A stretch of 64,000 nt of DNA from Amphibalanus amphitrite (GCF_019059575.1 NW_024881971.1:1-64000), one strand, 5' to 3'. Shown: positions 1-11,001, numbered from the stretch's first letter. The notes: generated by a model from the letters alone, not told the origin. Made by a program: numbers and translations.

Positions 1-734
1 ACTTGCAGGTTTACAGGTTTGTACTTACTTTGGTGTTGTTTACATGATTTTGGGCTTTTGAATAGTAATGTGCAATGAGGGGTGAGGGAGTGAATCGATA
101 GCGCTTTTGATAATGCAGTACGGATCATGGGCCGTTCGGTGACTGAGCGCCGCCTACCGGTGTGATTCAAATCTGACCGGGAGCTGCAGCGTTCACGGAA
201 CACTTGCAGGCTCGGCTCGCTGTATACATAAGTAGCCTTATACATGCGACATGTTGATGGCCCATGTCAGCGCGGCCGCCGGCTTGTCGCGGCGCAGCGG
301 CTCGCCATCAGATATGTACTGAGATTCACCATTGCCGGCCGAGCCTGCATTATCCATGAGTGGCGCTCGCCTCCCGAGTCCTGGCCTCCCAGGTGTCAGG
401 GGGCCGGGCCTGCATTTGACATGAGTTGGCCTCCGAGGTGCCCCGGATGGAGCCTCAGCATGCGCAGTGAATTACCATCCGGACGGTCGTCTGAGAGGCC
501 AGGCGGATCTTCTGTTGCGGCAGATTCTACCTCCCCTGGCTCACTTCACAACATATACATAAGTACGTACCTACTCTATGGAAAACAGGACAACAGCTAC
601 TTGAAAAAGTATAAAAGATATCAATCTTCTATTTTTGTTAATCCATAGATCACCAGTTAGGTCAAGGTCAAGGTCACGTAAACTGAAGTCAAATTTTCAA
701 ATTGGTCTTTTAGAAAAGAATAGGCCTACGCCTG
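1..734. other. No recognised gene
   Basis: Mixed-composition sequence with short open frames only. None shows a recognisable domain, periodicity or link to neighbouring repeats. An AGGTCA-rich patch (about 659-705) resembles the bodies of the TTAA elements further right and may be an old remnant. Confidence 0.5.
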
Positions 735-815
735 CTAACCCTCGCCCGTATTGACCATCGTCCAACGTCAAACATATATGGGGAGGGGCGTAGGACCACC
801 TGTCGTTAGGACCAC
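735..815 (+). repeat. Decayed family D terminus (TTAA-type element)
   Basis: Begins with a CTAA tetranucleotide followed by CCCTCGCCCGTATT, the outer terminus of family D seen intact at 35506. A GTATATGGGG-like second core follows about 30 bp in. No partner end was found, so this is a fragment. Confidence 0.4.
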
Positions 816-891
816 CCTGCTCGGGCTAATGCGTGCCACAAAATCGTTCCAAGTGTCCGCCTGGCTTAGCTCCGCCTGACACGTGCTCTCC

Positions 892-1035
892 GTGTCAGCG
901 GTGTCAGTGTTCGGTCGGTGTCACTGTGTCAGCGGTGTCAGTGTTGGGTCGGTGTCACTGTGTCAGCGGTATCAGTGTTCAGTCGGTGTCACTGTGTCAC
1001 TGTGTCAGCGGTGTCGGGGTGTCACCACGGTCCGT
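892..1035. repeat. 34-bp minisatellite
   Basis: The motif GTGTCAGCGGTGTCAGTGTT recurs at 892, 926 and 960 (34-bp period). A fourth, degenerate unit starts at 1002 after an 8-bp insertion. Open frames through it are repeat-encoded and not taken as genes. Confidence 0.8.
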
Positions 1036-1907
1036 GTCACCGTCCGTCGCCGCTGCCCGGGTCGCAGTACCAACCACACCACGGCCGCAGTCCCGTCCGG
1101 CCGGCCGCCGGCTGATTGACGCCACTGGCCCTGGCCGCACCTACAGCCGTGCATGGGGCCGCATTGCTGTGTCGGCGAGAGGTGCCGTCAATGGCAGCCG
1201 GACGAAGCCTCCGATGCGCACAAAGAATAACAATGAGCTCCACCGCTGCCCGGCAGGAAAGGGAATCCTCCCGAACCGCCCAGCCCGACCTCCGGTCTCC
1301 GACCTAATGAAAGCTCACTTGTTGACCTCCAACTGACCTGACCTCTACTCCCCGGTGAGTGCGCTGTCGCCGCTGCCGCCATGGAGTCAGGGGCCCCCTG
1401 GCCTCCCCAGCGGTATCTGATCGCAGGCCGGGACCAGCTCTGTCCGGCCGCGTGTCGACATGGACGGCACTGGGCCGCTCGGTGCTGCGACCCGACGCCA
1501 CTGACACGGCTCGGCTCCGGCTATGGACAGCAGACAGCGGTCCGGCGCGGCTCTCCAGCGGCCGGCGCCCGCACGGTATGCAGGCGACGCCAGATGAGCC
1601 GATTGTTTTTGCATTCGGTATAATGTGCAGGTGGTGAAGCATTGGTCAATATGCAAATGTTAGTTCCCGAGGGGCACAAGCGTTGCAATGGAAAACATAC
1701 CTACATGGTGATTGGTACCTAGCTCAGTGACGGTGACACAGACAGTAAGTTTAAAATAGTCCACTGAGATGCTGTCTCCAAAGTAGTCCCGGATCAACCA
1801 TCGTCCGGCTAGAGAGGGTGATGCAACCCCCTTCCAAGGTTTTCGCCAATAGCGTAAAAACGGCGGCGCGCATACCCTCTGGGGTAGCATATCGACAATG
1901 TTTTTTT
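1036..1907. other. GC/CpG-rich stretch, then unassigned sequence
   Basis: 1036-1640 is strongly CpG-rich, with overlapping open frames on both strands, as expected from composition alone. It could be a CpG-dense promoter or 5' region, but no exon, splice context or protein homology is visible. 1640-1907 shows nothing recognisable. Confidence 0.4.
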
Positions 1908-2058
1908 TTTTTAATTTCAGGTCTCAGTCGTTTCAGGTCAGGTCACCAATTCACAAAAAAATTATCAATGTTTGGCTTGCTCTCATTTTGGGCTCTGGCC
2001 GTCGGCTTCTAAGTCAAATCAGACTTATATTTTGTTTACGCACTTGTGAATACATGCT

Positions 2059-3068
2059 TTAACCCGCGCACCGACGGGGGGGGGCGGATATCCGCCCCCC
2101 CTGAGGTTTTTCGCGGATAGCGGGAAAATCGCGGCGCGTAGCGCCGCGAAATTTGGTATGACTATTCCCTCATCAATTTTACACATGGTGTGCAAGTTTG
2201 AACCTCCTAACTTTTAAGGTCAGGTCACCAGGTCACTTTGAATGACCCAACCTCAAGTCACTTTTTTGCAACTTTGTCACCGTGCCAGAGCTACAGTAGA
2301 TGTCGGAGGCCTTTCAAAGTCGCAGGATGTTATTAGGTCATTAGTAGCTACAATTTGTATATCTCGGAATTTTGATGTCGGTGACCTAAGGTCAGGTCAA
2401 TTTCGCGACCTCCCCATTATAAGTCAATGGGGGAAAAATCAACTCCCTGTTTTTACCACTAAAACGGGTCGGAATGGCCCCATATACCATACATGACTTC
2501 ACATACGATCAACCTTCACTACCTTGAGGTCTGTTTTGCTGTTGGGCAGCTGTAAGGTCATGTGACGTCATCAAAGGTCACCAAAGGTTTTTTGCCAATA
2601 ACTCCTTACAGGAACAAGATACAGCTGCGCGGATGGTCTCATTGTGTTCAGCTCGTCAAGACGCATCGAATGATATACATGATGACCTCGAGGTCACGTG
2701 ACTTGAGGTCAACCTTTGACCTTGACCTTTCGAGGTCAACATATATATCATTCGATGCGGATTGACGAGAGGATCACGATGATGCCCTTAGTTTGTTCCT
2801 ATCTTGACTACTTCGAAAGTTATTCGAGAAAAACCCTCTCCATATCTAGCGCCGCCATTTTGACTTTTTCGACCCCTGTGACGTCATCTTTGACCTGACC
2901 TGAAAATGACCTTGGTAAAAATTGTAGACCTTGTCCGTGCGTATCCGATGCCGTTTACCGCTTGTCGCTATCTTGCTTCGTTCTCGAGATCTCAGGGGGG
3001 GGGCGGTCATCCGCCCCCCCCCCCGTCGGTACTAAGTTGGCGCAGACCCCCGTCGGTGCGCGGGTTAA
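2059..3068 (+). mobile_element. Family B TTAA element, complete
   Basis: 1010 bp including TTAA at both ends. Terminus CCCGCGCACCGACGGGG. The A end (left) has one core, a G/C hairpin with loop CGGATATCCG and a second GC hairpin (about 2133-2150). The B end (right) has the core twice, 27 bp apart. The interior carries a central dyad (about 2650-2770) and many AGGTCA/TGACCT half-sites. No coding capacity. An inverted copy of identical length lies at 61304-62313. Confidence 0.9.
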
Positions 3069-3133
3069 ATGCCCTAAGGATAGGTACTAAACTTGTAGGC
3101 ACTTTGATTTTCAGGTCAGTGCCAGGTCATCAG

Positions 3134-3968
3134 CAGAGGTGAATAAAACGCAAAAGCTGTCACCTACGCGATGTCTAGCTGTCACCAACTTTTTAAAGTA
3201 ATCTTGAAACAGAAGGTACTTTTTGACGTTTTCTCATCACCTCTTTAGGCCTAAAAAATGAAAATGAGGCTAGAATAAAAAGAAACTGACCTTTAAAATT
3301 TCGGACTCTGGGCATTACAACGCATCACCACATTTCAGTGACACAGTACAACAAAAATAAATCATTACCATCCAACTTACCTAAACCTAGGTCTGACCGA
3401 CGTCCTAGCTCGTCCTGGCTTCCTGATCCAGTTCAATCAGAACTCATGAAAGGATTGTCAGTTGTCACTGATTCACTTGCCTTTGCTTCAGTAGTCGGAA
3501 CCAATTATCAACGCTCCTACCAAGTTTCTGGGACCGATGGTCATGGACCTCACCCCAGTTGTGGCCCAGATGTGACGTCCCCCGTCCCAGTCGCCCGGTG
3601 TTTCCCTACTCCGGCGGCGGCCAAGGCCGCGCCGGCCGCGCCGGTCCCCGCCACCGTTCAACCGGCGACGAGCGGGGACGAGCTGTCGCGCTGTCGCCGT
3701 TTTTCCTGCGTTGTCTATGGCGCTTCACAACGCACCGGCTGTCGCACCGGCGGGATTTTTCAGCCCCAGCTGTCTACAAAGAGATGACGCTGTTAAATTT
3801 TTGTGCCGTGGTCCATAGTGGCCCTCTATGGGAAGACAGCTCTGATTTTAGCGGGAACGGACTAGTTATCTATTTTAAATGCATCAACTGAGATGCTCGA
3901 ATCTGTCTCTTTATTCCTATGGCTGTCACCTACGCACGCAGGCGAGTAGCAGGGTTTTTTCACCTCTG
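3134..3968. mobile_element. hAT-type non-autonomous element
   Basis: Terminal inverted repeats CAGAGGTGAA..TTCACCTCTG are flanked by a perfect 8-bp duplication GTCATCAG (3126-3133 and 3969-3976). The 8-bp duplication plus a CAG..G-starting terminus is the hAT signature. A subterminal inverted motif (GCTGTCACCTACG) lies near both ends. Only short open frames and no transposase domain, so it depends on a transposase supplied elsewhere. Confidence 0.88.
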
Positions 3969-4019
3969 GTCATCAGAGTTCACGGAAATCTTTTATCACG
4001 CATCAGTCACATGACATAT

Positions 4020-4920
4020 CCCTCGCATGTGTGCGGCGTTTTCCAGCTTCTAATGTGTAGCGGGGGGGGGGTCGGTTGGACCCCCCCCTTGCCGTTTGGC
4101 CCCTGATCGAGCTAGAGCTTCGCGGAAAAAACGAGCGTGTTGCCCGTGATCAGAGGAAGCCGATGATACCCAATTTTAAGGTCCTAGGTCATTGATTGAC
4201 CTTCCAGGTTAGGTCAATGACCCAAAGTCGGGAAAATCGGGACCTATTAGAAAGTCGTAAAGTGTGGCTGCTAAGGGGTTTTTCGGGGTGCTGATCACGA
4301 ATATCGTGTTAGTTTTGATCACAGATGATGTCTTTAAGCATTTAGACCAAGTCGGGTCAGGTCAGGTCAGGTCAACCATTAGGCGTCGTGACGGGTATTC
4401 TTAGTACGTGTCAACCGCCTCTGACAGCTTCGTAACATGTTACGAAGGCACCAAAACTACTTCGTAAATGTTCAAATGGTTGCTAAATTCGAATTCAGCT
4501 CCAAAAAGTAGCCTAGCAACATGTAAAACTCGAAAAAGTGAACCGAGGTCACCCGAGGTCACCAAAGGTCAATGACCTGACCTGACCTTCAGGTGACCTT
4601 GACACCCACCCTAATGCATGGGAGCAACATCAAATCACATGTTTGAATGTTTGAAACCACGAAAAGCTTGCAAACGCGCGGCTAATGCGAGCCGACGTAC
4701 GTACGCCAAATCGCGATTCCGGCCAAACATGGTCTCGGAAAGGAGGTCACAGGTCAAAGATCTTTTGGGTCAGGGTCATGAAATTTTCAGGGTAGGTGTA
4801 AAATTGATCAATGCGAGGGTACTGAAAGTTTCGTCGCGATCGGCCGCTTTGTACGCGAGTTATTTGCGAAAAACCATGGGGGGGGGTCCATCCGACCCCC
4901 CCCCCCTACACATGCGAGGG
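4020..4920 (+). mobile_element. Family D element with ATAT target duplication
   Basis: Left terminus CCCTCGCATGTG and right terminus CACATGCGAGGG are inverted repeats, flanked by ATAT on both sides (4016-4019, 4921-4924). The body matches family D at 35506-36349, including the 'ccgtttggcccctgatcgag' stretch and the G/C hairpin with loop TCGGTTGGA. The core has drifted to a GTGTG form at both ends. Inserted into the old type 2 body. Confidence 0.8.
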
Positions 4921-5879
4921 ATATGTTTTAAGGTCGATTTAGACCATATATTTCCAATTGGTTATGTCGGTTGGTTATCGGTGTCGGTTATGTCATTAGA
5001 GGTCATTTTAAATTGATTTTAGCGTAGGTCAGGGAAAAAAGTCAAATTTTCAAGTTTAACCCGCGCCCTACTGGGGTCTGTGTATAACACGTCCTACTGG
5101 GGGGGGGGGCTATTCATAGCCCCCCTCCTAACTCCGAAACTACTGGGTTGATCGTCAAAATTCAAACGGCGTCTGATAGCCCCGGAAAAACTGCCAAGAA
5201 AAACCTAATTTCATTGACCTTGAGGTCACCAATGACGTCACAGGTCAGGTCAAACTAAAAATTATTAGCATTTTCGCTTGTTCACATTTTGGGCTCTGGC
5301 CGCCGTCTTACAAGTAAGATCATGCTCATTTTTGGTTTCCACACTCGTGAACAGAAGCTCTAGATATCTTGAGGGTACCAAACTTGTACTTTGATGTTCA
5401 GGTCAGGGTCAGGTCATCACAGGTCACGGAAATATTATATCATGCTTCGGTCACGTGACACATGTTTTATGGTCCATTTAGGCCATAGATTTCGAATTTG
5501 ATGTCGTCTGTGTCATTTGAGGTCATTTTGAGTCGAATTTAGCTTAGGTCAGGTCACTTTCAGGTCAAAAAAGGTCAAATTTTGAAGTTAATTTTTTTTT
5601 TTAAGGTGTCTATTGGATGCAGTTTGAGCTCAGGAACACGATGGTGCCATTTATATTGGTGTACGATGTCAAATTCGTACTGAAAAAATTGATTTGAAAA
5701 ATTAGTAATTGTGATTTTTTTTGCAATAATACGTATAACTTGCCCATTTTTGAAGATATTTAGCTAAAACTTGCTAGAGTTAGTCATATTCATGCGTTCT
5801 GTCACATATGTTCCGTTTTTTTTTTCGAAAAGTCAATTTTTTTTTTGAAAAAATATAAAAATATAGATTTTGAATATTA

Positions 5880-7075
5880 TTAACCCGCGCCCTGCTGGGG
5901 GTCCTGGATTTCCACGCCCTGCTGGGGGGGGGGTGTTTGAACACCCCCCCTTGTAACTCGGCTCCTGGGCCACGTAGCGATACGCGGAAGGCGGCGTTCG
6001 AAAGAGCGTCAAAAATAATGACGAAATCACTTCGGTCAATTTTTTGGTCAGGTCAAAGGTCAGGTCACCAGAGGTCATTGAAGGCAAAATTTCGCCGATT
6101 TCCAGGTCGAATGTCGAAAATTTCCAAGAAGGCAACGCATAACTCGGGAACCAATAGAGCTACAGCGCCGCGGAAAAGCGCATTCGATAGCCCTATTAAC
6201 GCCCTTTCTGAGTAATTCTCTCAGATTTGACCTAACGTCAACGGTTTTGCCTGCAGGGGGCAAAAACTGCAAAAATAGCCGATTTTTTCGAAAACAGTTT
6301 TTCTGCAATAACTTTTGACCCAAGCCTTGTACGAGCTTACTTTTACCGGCATCGTGTTCCTCTCGTCAAGACGCATCGAATGAACTATGACTTGACCTTG
6401 AAAGGTCAACTTGAAAATTTGACCTCAGGTCAAGGTCATGACCTGACCGGAAAGGGTCATGTTGCATATCAGTCGATCCGTATCGTCGAGCTGAACACAT
6501 CTAAGGCGTTTTCATCGCTCTAGCATGCCTCTATCAAAAGTTATTTGCGAAAAACTGTTAGATACTATTCGTGACCTAAGATGACCTCAGGGCATAAACA
6601 AGGGTCACGGACACCATTTTCAAGTTCAGTGTGTCTAAACCACTTGTAATTCGGTGTTTGGGAGTGTTTATAATGTCTTTCATCCAAAAGAGGCGCATTT
6701 CAATTTTCTCCCATTGACTTATAATGGGGAGGTCGCAAAATTGACCTGACCTTAGGTCATCGATATCAAAATTCTGAGATATACATTTTGTACATGCTAT
6801 TGCTTTCAGCAATCGCTGAAAGTTTCAAAGCGATCGGTCACTCGGTGTAGCTATGACAGACATTGAAAGTTTTTATGAGGTGAGGTCACTTCAAGTGACC
6901 TGGTGACCTGACCTTGAATGACTTTGGTCTGAAATTTTCACAACATGTGTAGAATTGATGTATGATAAGGTGTACCAAAAACGGCGGCGCTCCGCGCCGC
7001 CGTTTTTGAGATATTCGCAAAAAACCACAAGGGGGGGTGTTCAAACACCCCCCCCCCCAGCAGGGCGCGGGTTAA
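5880..7075 (+). mobile_element. Family A TTAA element, copy 1
   Basis: 1196 bp with TTAA at both ends. B end left: core CCTGCTGGGG at 5891 and 5918. A end right: single core, with GC hairpin (about 6983-7000) just inside. Loop TGTTTGAACA. The type 1 body has a central dyad (about 6365-6490) and dense AGGTCA half-sites. Inserted at a TTAA in the AT-rich interior of family C. The uninterrupted interior is visible in the inverted copy at about 62740. Confidence 0.9.
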
Positions 7076-7239
7076 ATAAAAGATTCAAAATTTTCAAACT
7101 TTTGAAAATCTGAGATAGCAGTTTGATAGCGCGGTCAATTCTAAATCCTTTCATGCAAAGAAATTGGATCTAGCTGAAAAACTGAGCTCTTGGGAGCGAT
7201 TGCCGTGGTTCAATGTTTTGCGTCGAAATCGGACGAACA

Positions 7240-7258
7240 TGACGTCACTCTGACGTCA
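7240..7258. promoter_or_regulatory. Paired TGACGTCA (CRE-like) sites, 11-bp pitch
   Basis: TGACGTCA at 7240 and 7251, one helical turn apart. The same pair, at 11-bp spacing, recurs at 9145/9156, 37325/37336, 41892/41903, 42123/42134 and 62571/62582. A degenerate first site gives 54537/54548. The CRE identity is established for CREB/ATF proteins; function here is inferred. Confidence 0.6.
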
Positions 7259-7428
7259 TTTCTGGCCGACCTATTGTAGCTACGAAGTTCAAATTTTGAC
7301 ACAAGGTGTCAAATTGATGCAGCCAAAGATACTAAAAGTTTGGCGTCAATCCGTCAAGCGGTTCGGAAGTTATTGCGGAAAAACAGGAGGGGGCTATAAA
7401 TAGCCCCCCCCCCCCAGTGGGGCGCGGG

Positions 7429-7591
7429 TTAAAATTGGGTATCATCGGCTTCGTCTCGTGACGGGCAACACGCTCGTTTTTTCCGCGAAATTCTCGCTCG
7501 ATCAGAGGCCAAACGCGAAAGGGGGGTCGTACCAACCCCCCCCCCTTGTGCCGTCAAAGGACGCAAAATGGCCTGTGCCGGCGAGGGTTAA
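7429..7591 (+). repeat. Family D right-end fragment (also 9330-9492)
   Basis: Reads 'aaaattgggtatcatcgg' then a G/C hairpin and the terminus GCGAGGGTTAA, matching the reverse complement of the left part of 4020-4920. It starts exactly at the TTAA closing family C. The rest of the host family D element is not on the other side of family C. Confidence 0.7.
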
Positions 7592-7718
7592 AAGGCGAAG
7601 ATGCAGAAGCCGATATGGAAGGTCAATGCTATCAGTGTTCTGGATCTGGCGTAGGATAGTCATTACCGACTGTCTTGATGATGGTCGGATAATGATAAGC
7701 AAGCACTACTGCACACTT
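7592..7718. other. Unique spacer (repeated at 9493-9619)
   Basis: Short non-repetitive stretch between the family D fragment and family E, present again in the tandem copy. No gene seen. Confidence 0.5.
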
Positions 7719-8433
7719 TTAACCCGCGCCCCAGTGGCTGGGAAAAGCCCCAGTCTCCGCCAACTTCGCCCTAGTGGGGGGGGGGGGCATATGTTACCAC
7801 CAACCTCTAACTCAAAAACTAAGAGGGATAAAAAGACGCGGTAAAAAGCAGTCGATAGCTCTCGATGCGTACTTTTGAATGTATTTTTTTGTCATTTTTC
7901 ATCCTAGAGCAATATTGGGGTCACCATAGGTCATCAAAGGTCAAAATTTGCGAATTGTCATTATATTTTTCAGAAAACATGCCAATATTTCAGGAACTAT
8001 GATAGCTAGAAAAATGCTGGGAAAAGCAATCGATAGCTTTTGAACTCTTCTTTTGATAAGGTCATCATCAAAAATGACCGCAGATCAACGGTTTAGCCTC
8101 CAGAGGGCAAAAACTCCAAAAATAGCTGTTTTTACGAAAAGTGTTTTTCGACAATAACTTTTGACTCAAAAAAGCTAGGACATTTATATTGCCAGAATCG
8201 TCTTCCTCTCGCCGAGACGCGTTGGATGAACTATAATCTGACCTTGAAAGGTCAACTTCAAAATTTGACCTCAGGTCAAGGTCATGACCTGACCGGAAAA
8301 GGTCATGTTGCATATCAGTCGATGCGTCTCAACAAGACAAACACAATGAGACCATCTCCAGCGTTCCATCTCTTTCCAATCGCGAGTTATTGGCAAAAAA
8401 CTGTTTGTAGCCTCAAATGACCTCGGATGACCT
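7719..8433 (+). mobile_element. Family E element, right-truncated (second copy 9620-10338)
   Basis: B end with TTAA and core pair CCCAGTGG..CCTAGTGG. Here the cores are 40 bp apart instead of 27 because the linker carries a 13-bp insertion. Matches the complete family E at 31464 until about 8433, where it switches to unrelated sequence without a terminus. Confidence 0.8.
8241..8311. promoter_or_regulatory. Cluster of seven AGGTCA/TGACCT half-sites
   Basis: About 70 bp hold seven nuclear-receptor-type half-sites. They include AGGTCATGACCT (inverted, no spacer) and TCAAGGTCA (extended monomer form). It is the centre of the type 1 body, repeated in every complete type 1 element. Receptor binding is not shown. 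Confidence 0.5.
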
Positions 8434-8646
8434 TTCCCTTGTCCGGGGTTCAACCGGTAGTTTATTATCATTAATTTATTCCTTTCAATGCATTTAGTGC
8501 AGATAACAATAAATGAGCTAATCGCAACTAGGTCAAAATAAACATAATTCGCCCGTATTGATAACGAACAATGTGACACTACCGATAGGTTAGAGTAAAA
8601 GGATATAGAACAGTTAGTCGTGTTAGTAGCGAGTCCATGTTATTCG
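8434..8646. other. Short unassigned spacer (repeated at 10339-10551)
   Basis: Sequence between truncated family E and family F. No gene or repeat recognised; present in both tandem copies. Confidence 0.5.
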
Positions 8647-9100
8647 TTAAACCCTCGCGGCCCCGGGGGGGGGGGCGTTTTTCGCCCCCCCCCCCCTGGC
8701 GAATATTTGCGATAGCTCCCGAACGCTTAGGGATAGGAAAGCGAAACTTTCAGTACCTTTTCTCCCATCAATTTGACATCTTCTGAAGTAAAAAATTTGG
8801 ACCTAGCCCCCTTGATGACGTCACAAGGTCCATTTTTCTAGACCCCTGCACGGCAAACCTCGGCGTCACAGACGCAAACTTCAAATAGCTACTAAAAATA
8901 GAGTTTTAGAGATAAAGACAAATTACGAGCACGGTTGTGTAGCGTTTGACCTAGAGAAAAATAGAAAAATACTTTCGGTGACCTGAGGTCAAAGGTCAGG
9001 TCAACGACCCCGAAATGTGGTTTTAGTTTTTCGCAAAAAAAAACCTTCGACAAAAATGGTCCTAGAGCTACGGTAGTGGTACCATCGCATTCGCCTTGCC

Positions 9101-11001
9101 GCGATTGCCGTGGTTCAATGTTTTGCGTCGAAATCGGACGAACATGACGTCACTCTGACGTCATTTCTGGCCGACCTATTGTAGCTACGAAGTTCAAATT
9201 TTGACACAAGGTGTCAAATTGATGCAGCCAAAGATACTAAAAGTTTGGCGTCAATCCGTCAAGCGGTTCGGAAGTTATTGCGGAAAAACAGGAGGGGGCT
9301 ATAAATAGCCCCCCCCAGTGGGGCGCGGGTTAAAATTGGGTATCATCGGCTTCGTCTCGTGACGGGCAACACGCTCGTTTTTTCCGCGAAATTCTCGCTC
9401 GATCAGAGGCCAAACGCGAAAGGGGGGTCGTACCAACCCCCCCCCCTTGTGCCGTCAAAGGACGCAAAATGGCCTGTGCCGGCGAGGGTTAAAAGGCGAA
9501 GATGCAGAAGCCGATATGGAAGGTCAATGCTATCAGTGTTCTGGATCTGGCGTAGGATAGTCATTACCGACTGTCTTGATGATGGTCGGATAATGATAAG
9601 CAAGCACTACTGCACACTTTTAACCCGCGCCCCAGTGGCTGGGAAAAGCCCCAGTCTCCGCCAACTTCGCCCTAGTGGGGGGGGGGGGGGGGCATATGTT
9701 ACCACCAACCTCTAACTCAAAAACTAAGAGGGATAAAAAGACGCGGTAAAAAGCAGTCGATAGCTCTCGATGCGTACTTTTGAATGTATTTTTTTGTCAT
9801 TTTTCATCCTAGAGCAATATTGGGGTCACCATAGGTCATCAAAGGTCAAAATTTGCGAATTGTCATTATATTTTTCAGAAAACATGCCAATATTTCAGGA
9901 ACTATGATAGCTAGAAAAATGCTGGGAAAAGCAATCGATAGCTTTTGAACTCTTCTTTTGATAAGGTCATCATCAAAAATGACCGCAGATCAACGGTTTA
10001 GCCTCCAGAGGGCAAAAACTCCAAAAATAGCTGTTTTTACGAAAAGTGTTTTTCGACAATAACTTTTGACTCAAAAAAGCTAGGACATTTATATTGCCAG
10101 AATCGTCTTCCTCTCGCCGAGACGCGTTGGATGAACTATAATCTGACCTTGAAAGGTCAACTTCAAAATTTGACCTCAGGTCAAGGTCATGACCTGACCG
10201 GAAAAGGTCATGTTGCATATCAGTCGATGCGTCTCAACAAGACAAACACAATGAGACCATCTCCAGCGTTCCATCTCTTTCCAATCGCGAGTTATTGGCA
10301 AAAAACTGTTTGTAGCCTCAAATGACCTCGGATGACCTTTCCCTTGTCCGGGGTTCAACCGGTAGTTTATTATCATTAATCCATTCCTTTCAATGCATTT
10401 AGTGCAGATAACAATAAATGAGCTAATCGCAACTAGGTCAAAATAAACATAATTTGCCCGTATTGATAACGAACAATGTGACACTACCGATAGGTTAGAG
10501 TAAAAGGATATAGAACAGTTAGTCGTGTTAGTAGCGAGTCCATGTTATTCGTTAAACCCTCGCGGCCCCGGGGGGGGGGGCGTTTTTCGCCCCCCCCCCC
10601 TGGCGAATATTTGCGATAGCTCCCGAACGCTTAGGGATAGGAAAGCGAAACTTTCAGTACCTTTTCTCCCATCAATTTGACATCTTCTGAAGTAAAAAAT
10701 TTGGACCTAGCCCCCTTGATGACGTCACAAGGTCCATTTTTCTAGACCCCTGCACGGCAAACCTCGGCGTCACAGACGCAAACTTCAAATAGCTACTAAA
10801 AATAGAGTTTTAGAGATAAAGACAAATTACGAGCACGGTTGTGTAGCGTTTGACCTAGAGAAAAATAGAAAAATACTTTCGGTGACCTGAGGTCAAAGGT
10901 CAGGTCAACGACCCCGAAATGTGGTTTTAGTTTTTCGCAAAAAAAAACTTCGACAAAAATGGTCCTAGAGCTACGGTAGTGGTACCATCGCATTCGCCTT
11001 G
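9101..11001 (+). repeat. 1.9-kb segmental tandem duplication, copy 2
   Basis: Repeats 7196-9098 almost identically. The junction 'cgccttg|cc|gcgattgcc' at 9092-9109 has only a dinucleotide between copies and no transposon terminus. Copy 2 continues past 11001 into the rest of family F. So copy 2's right side and copy 1's left side are the original flanks. Confidence 0.9.

Larger units (their letters stand above)
1908..5055 (+). mobile_element. Old type 2 element body broken by three insertions
   Basis: Segments 1908-2058, 3069-3133, 3969-4015 and 4925-5055 align in order with the interior of family C (5200-5600). They share the 'cattttgggctctggcc' stretch, a 'caaacttgta..ctttgatttTcaggtcag' stretch and a 'catgttttaaggtc' stretch. 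The gaps are filled exactly by the family B, hAT and family D elements. The outer ends are lost; the left boundary is approximate. Confidence 0.65.
5056..7432 (+). mobile_element. Family C TTAA element carrying a nested family A element
   Basis: TTAA flanks. B end at left has core CCTACTGGGG at 5067 and 5093. A end at right has one core. Loop CTATTCATAG/CTATAAATAG. The type 2 body has paired TGACGTCA sites at 7240 and 7251. Removing the family A insert leaves about 1.18 kb, like the copy at 62396-63582. The left flank is old type 2 body but the right flank is family D, so the two sides do not form one empty site. Confidence 0.85.
7196..9098 (+). repeat. 1.9-kb segmental tandem duplication, copy 1
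   Basis: Starts inside the right part of family C and ends inside family F. Copy 2 starts at 9101, offset 1905 bp. The copies differ at very few bases (for example near 8479 and 8535) and in homopolymer lengths. Contents: family C end, family D end fragment, family E fragment, start of family F. Confidence 0.9.

Noticed and set aside
244-648. 134-codon frame near the window start as a gene
   Set aside because: No domain, atypical composition and no supporting context.
5918-5955. G-tract/C-tract hairpins as bacterial intrinsic terminators
   Set aside because: They occur at both ends of eukaryotic mobile elements with no U-tract and no gene upstream.
7458-7844. Open frames repeated at 7458-7844 and 9359-9715 as a conserved protein
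   Set aside because: They repeat only because the DNA is tandemly duplicated, and they run through G/C tracts and element ends.
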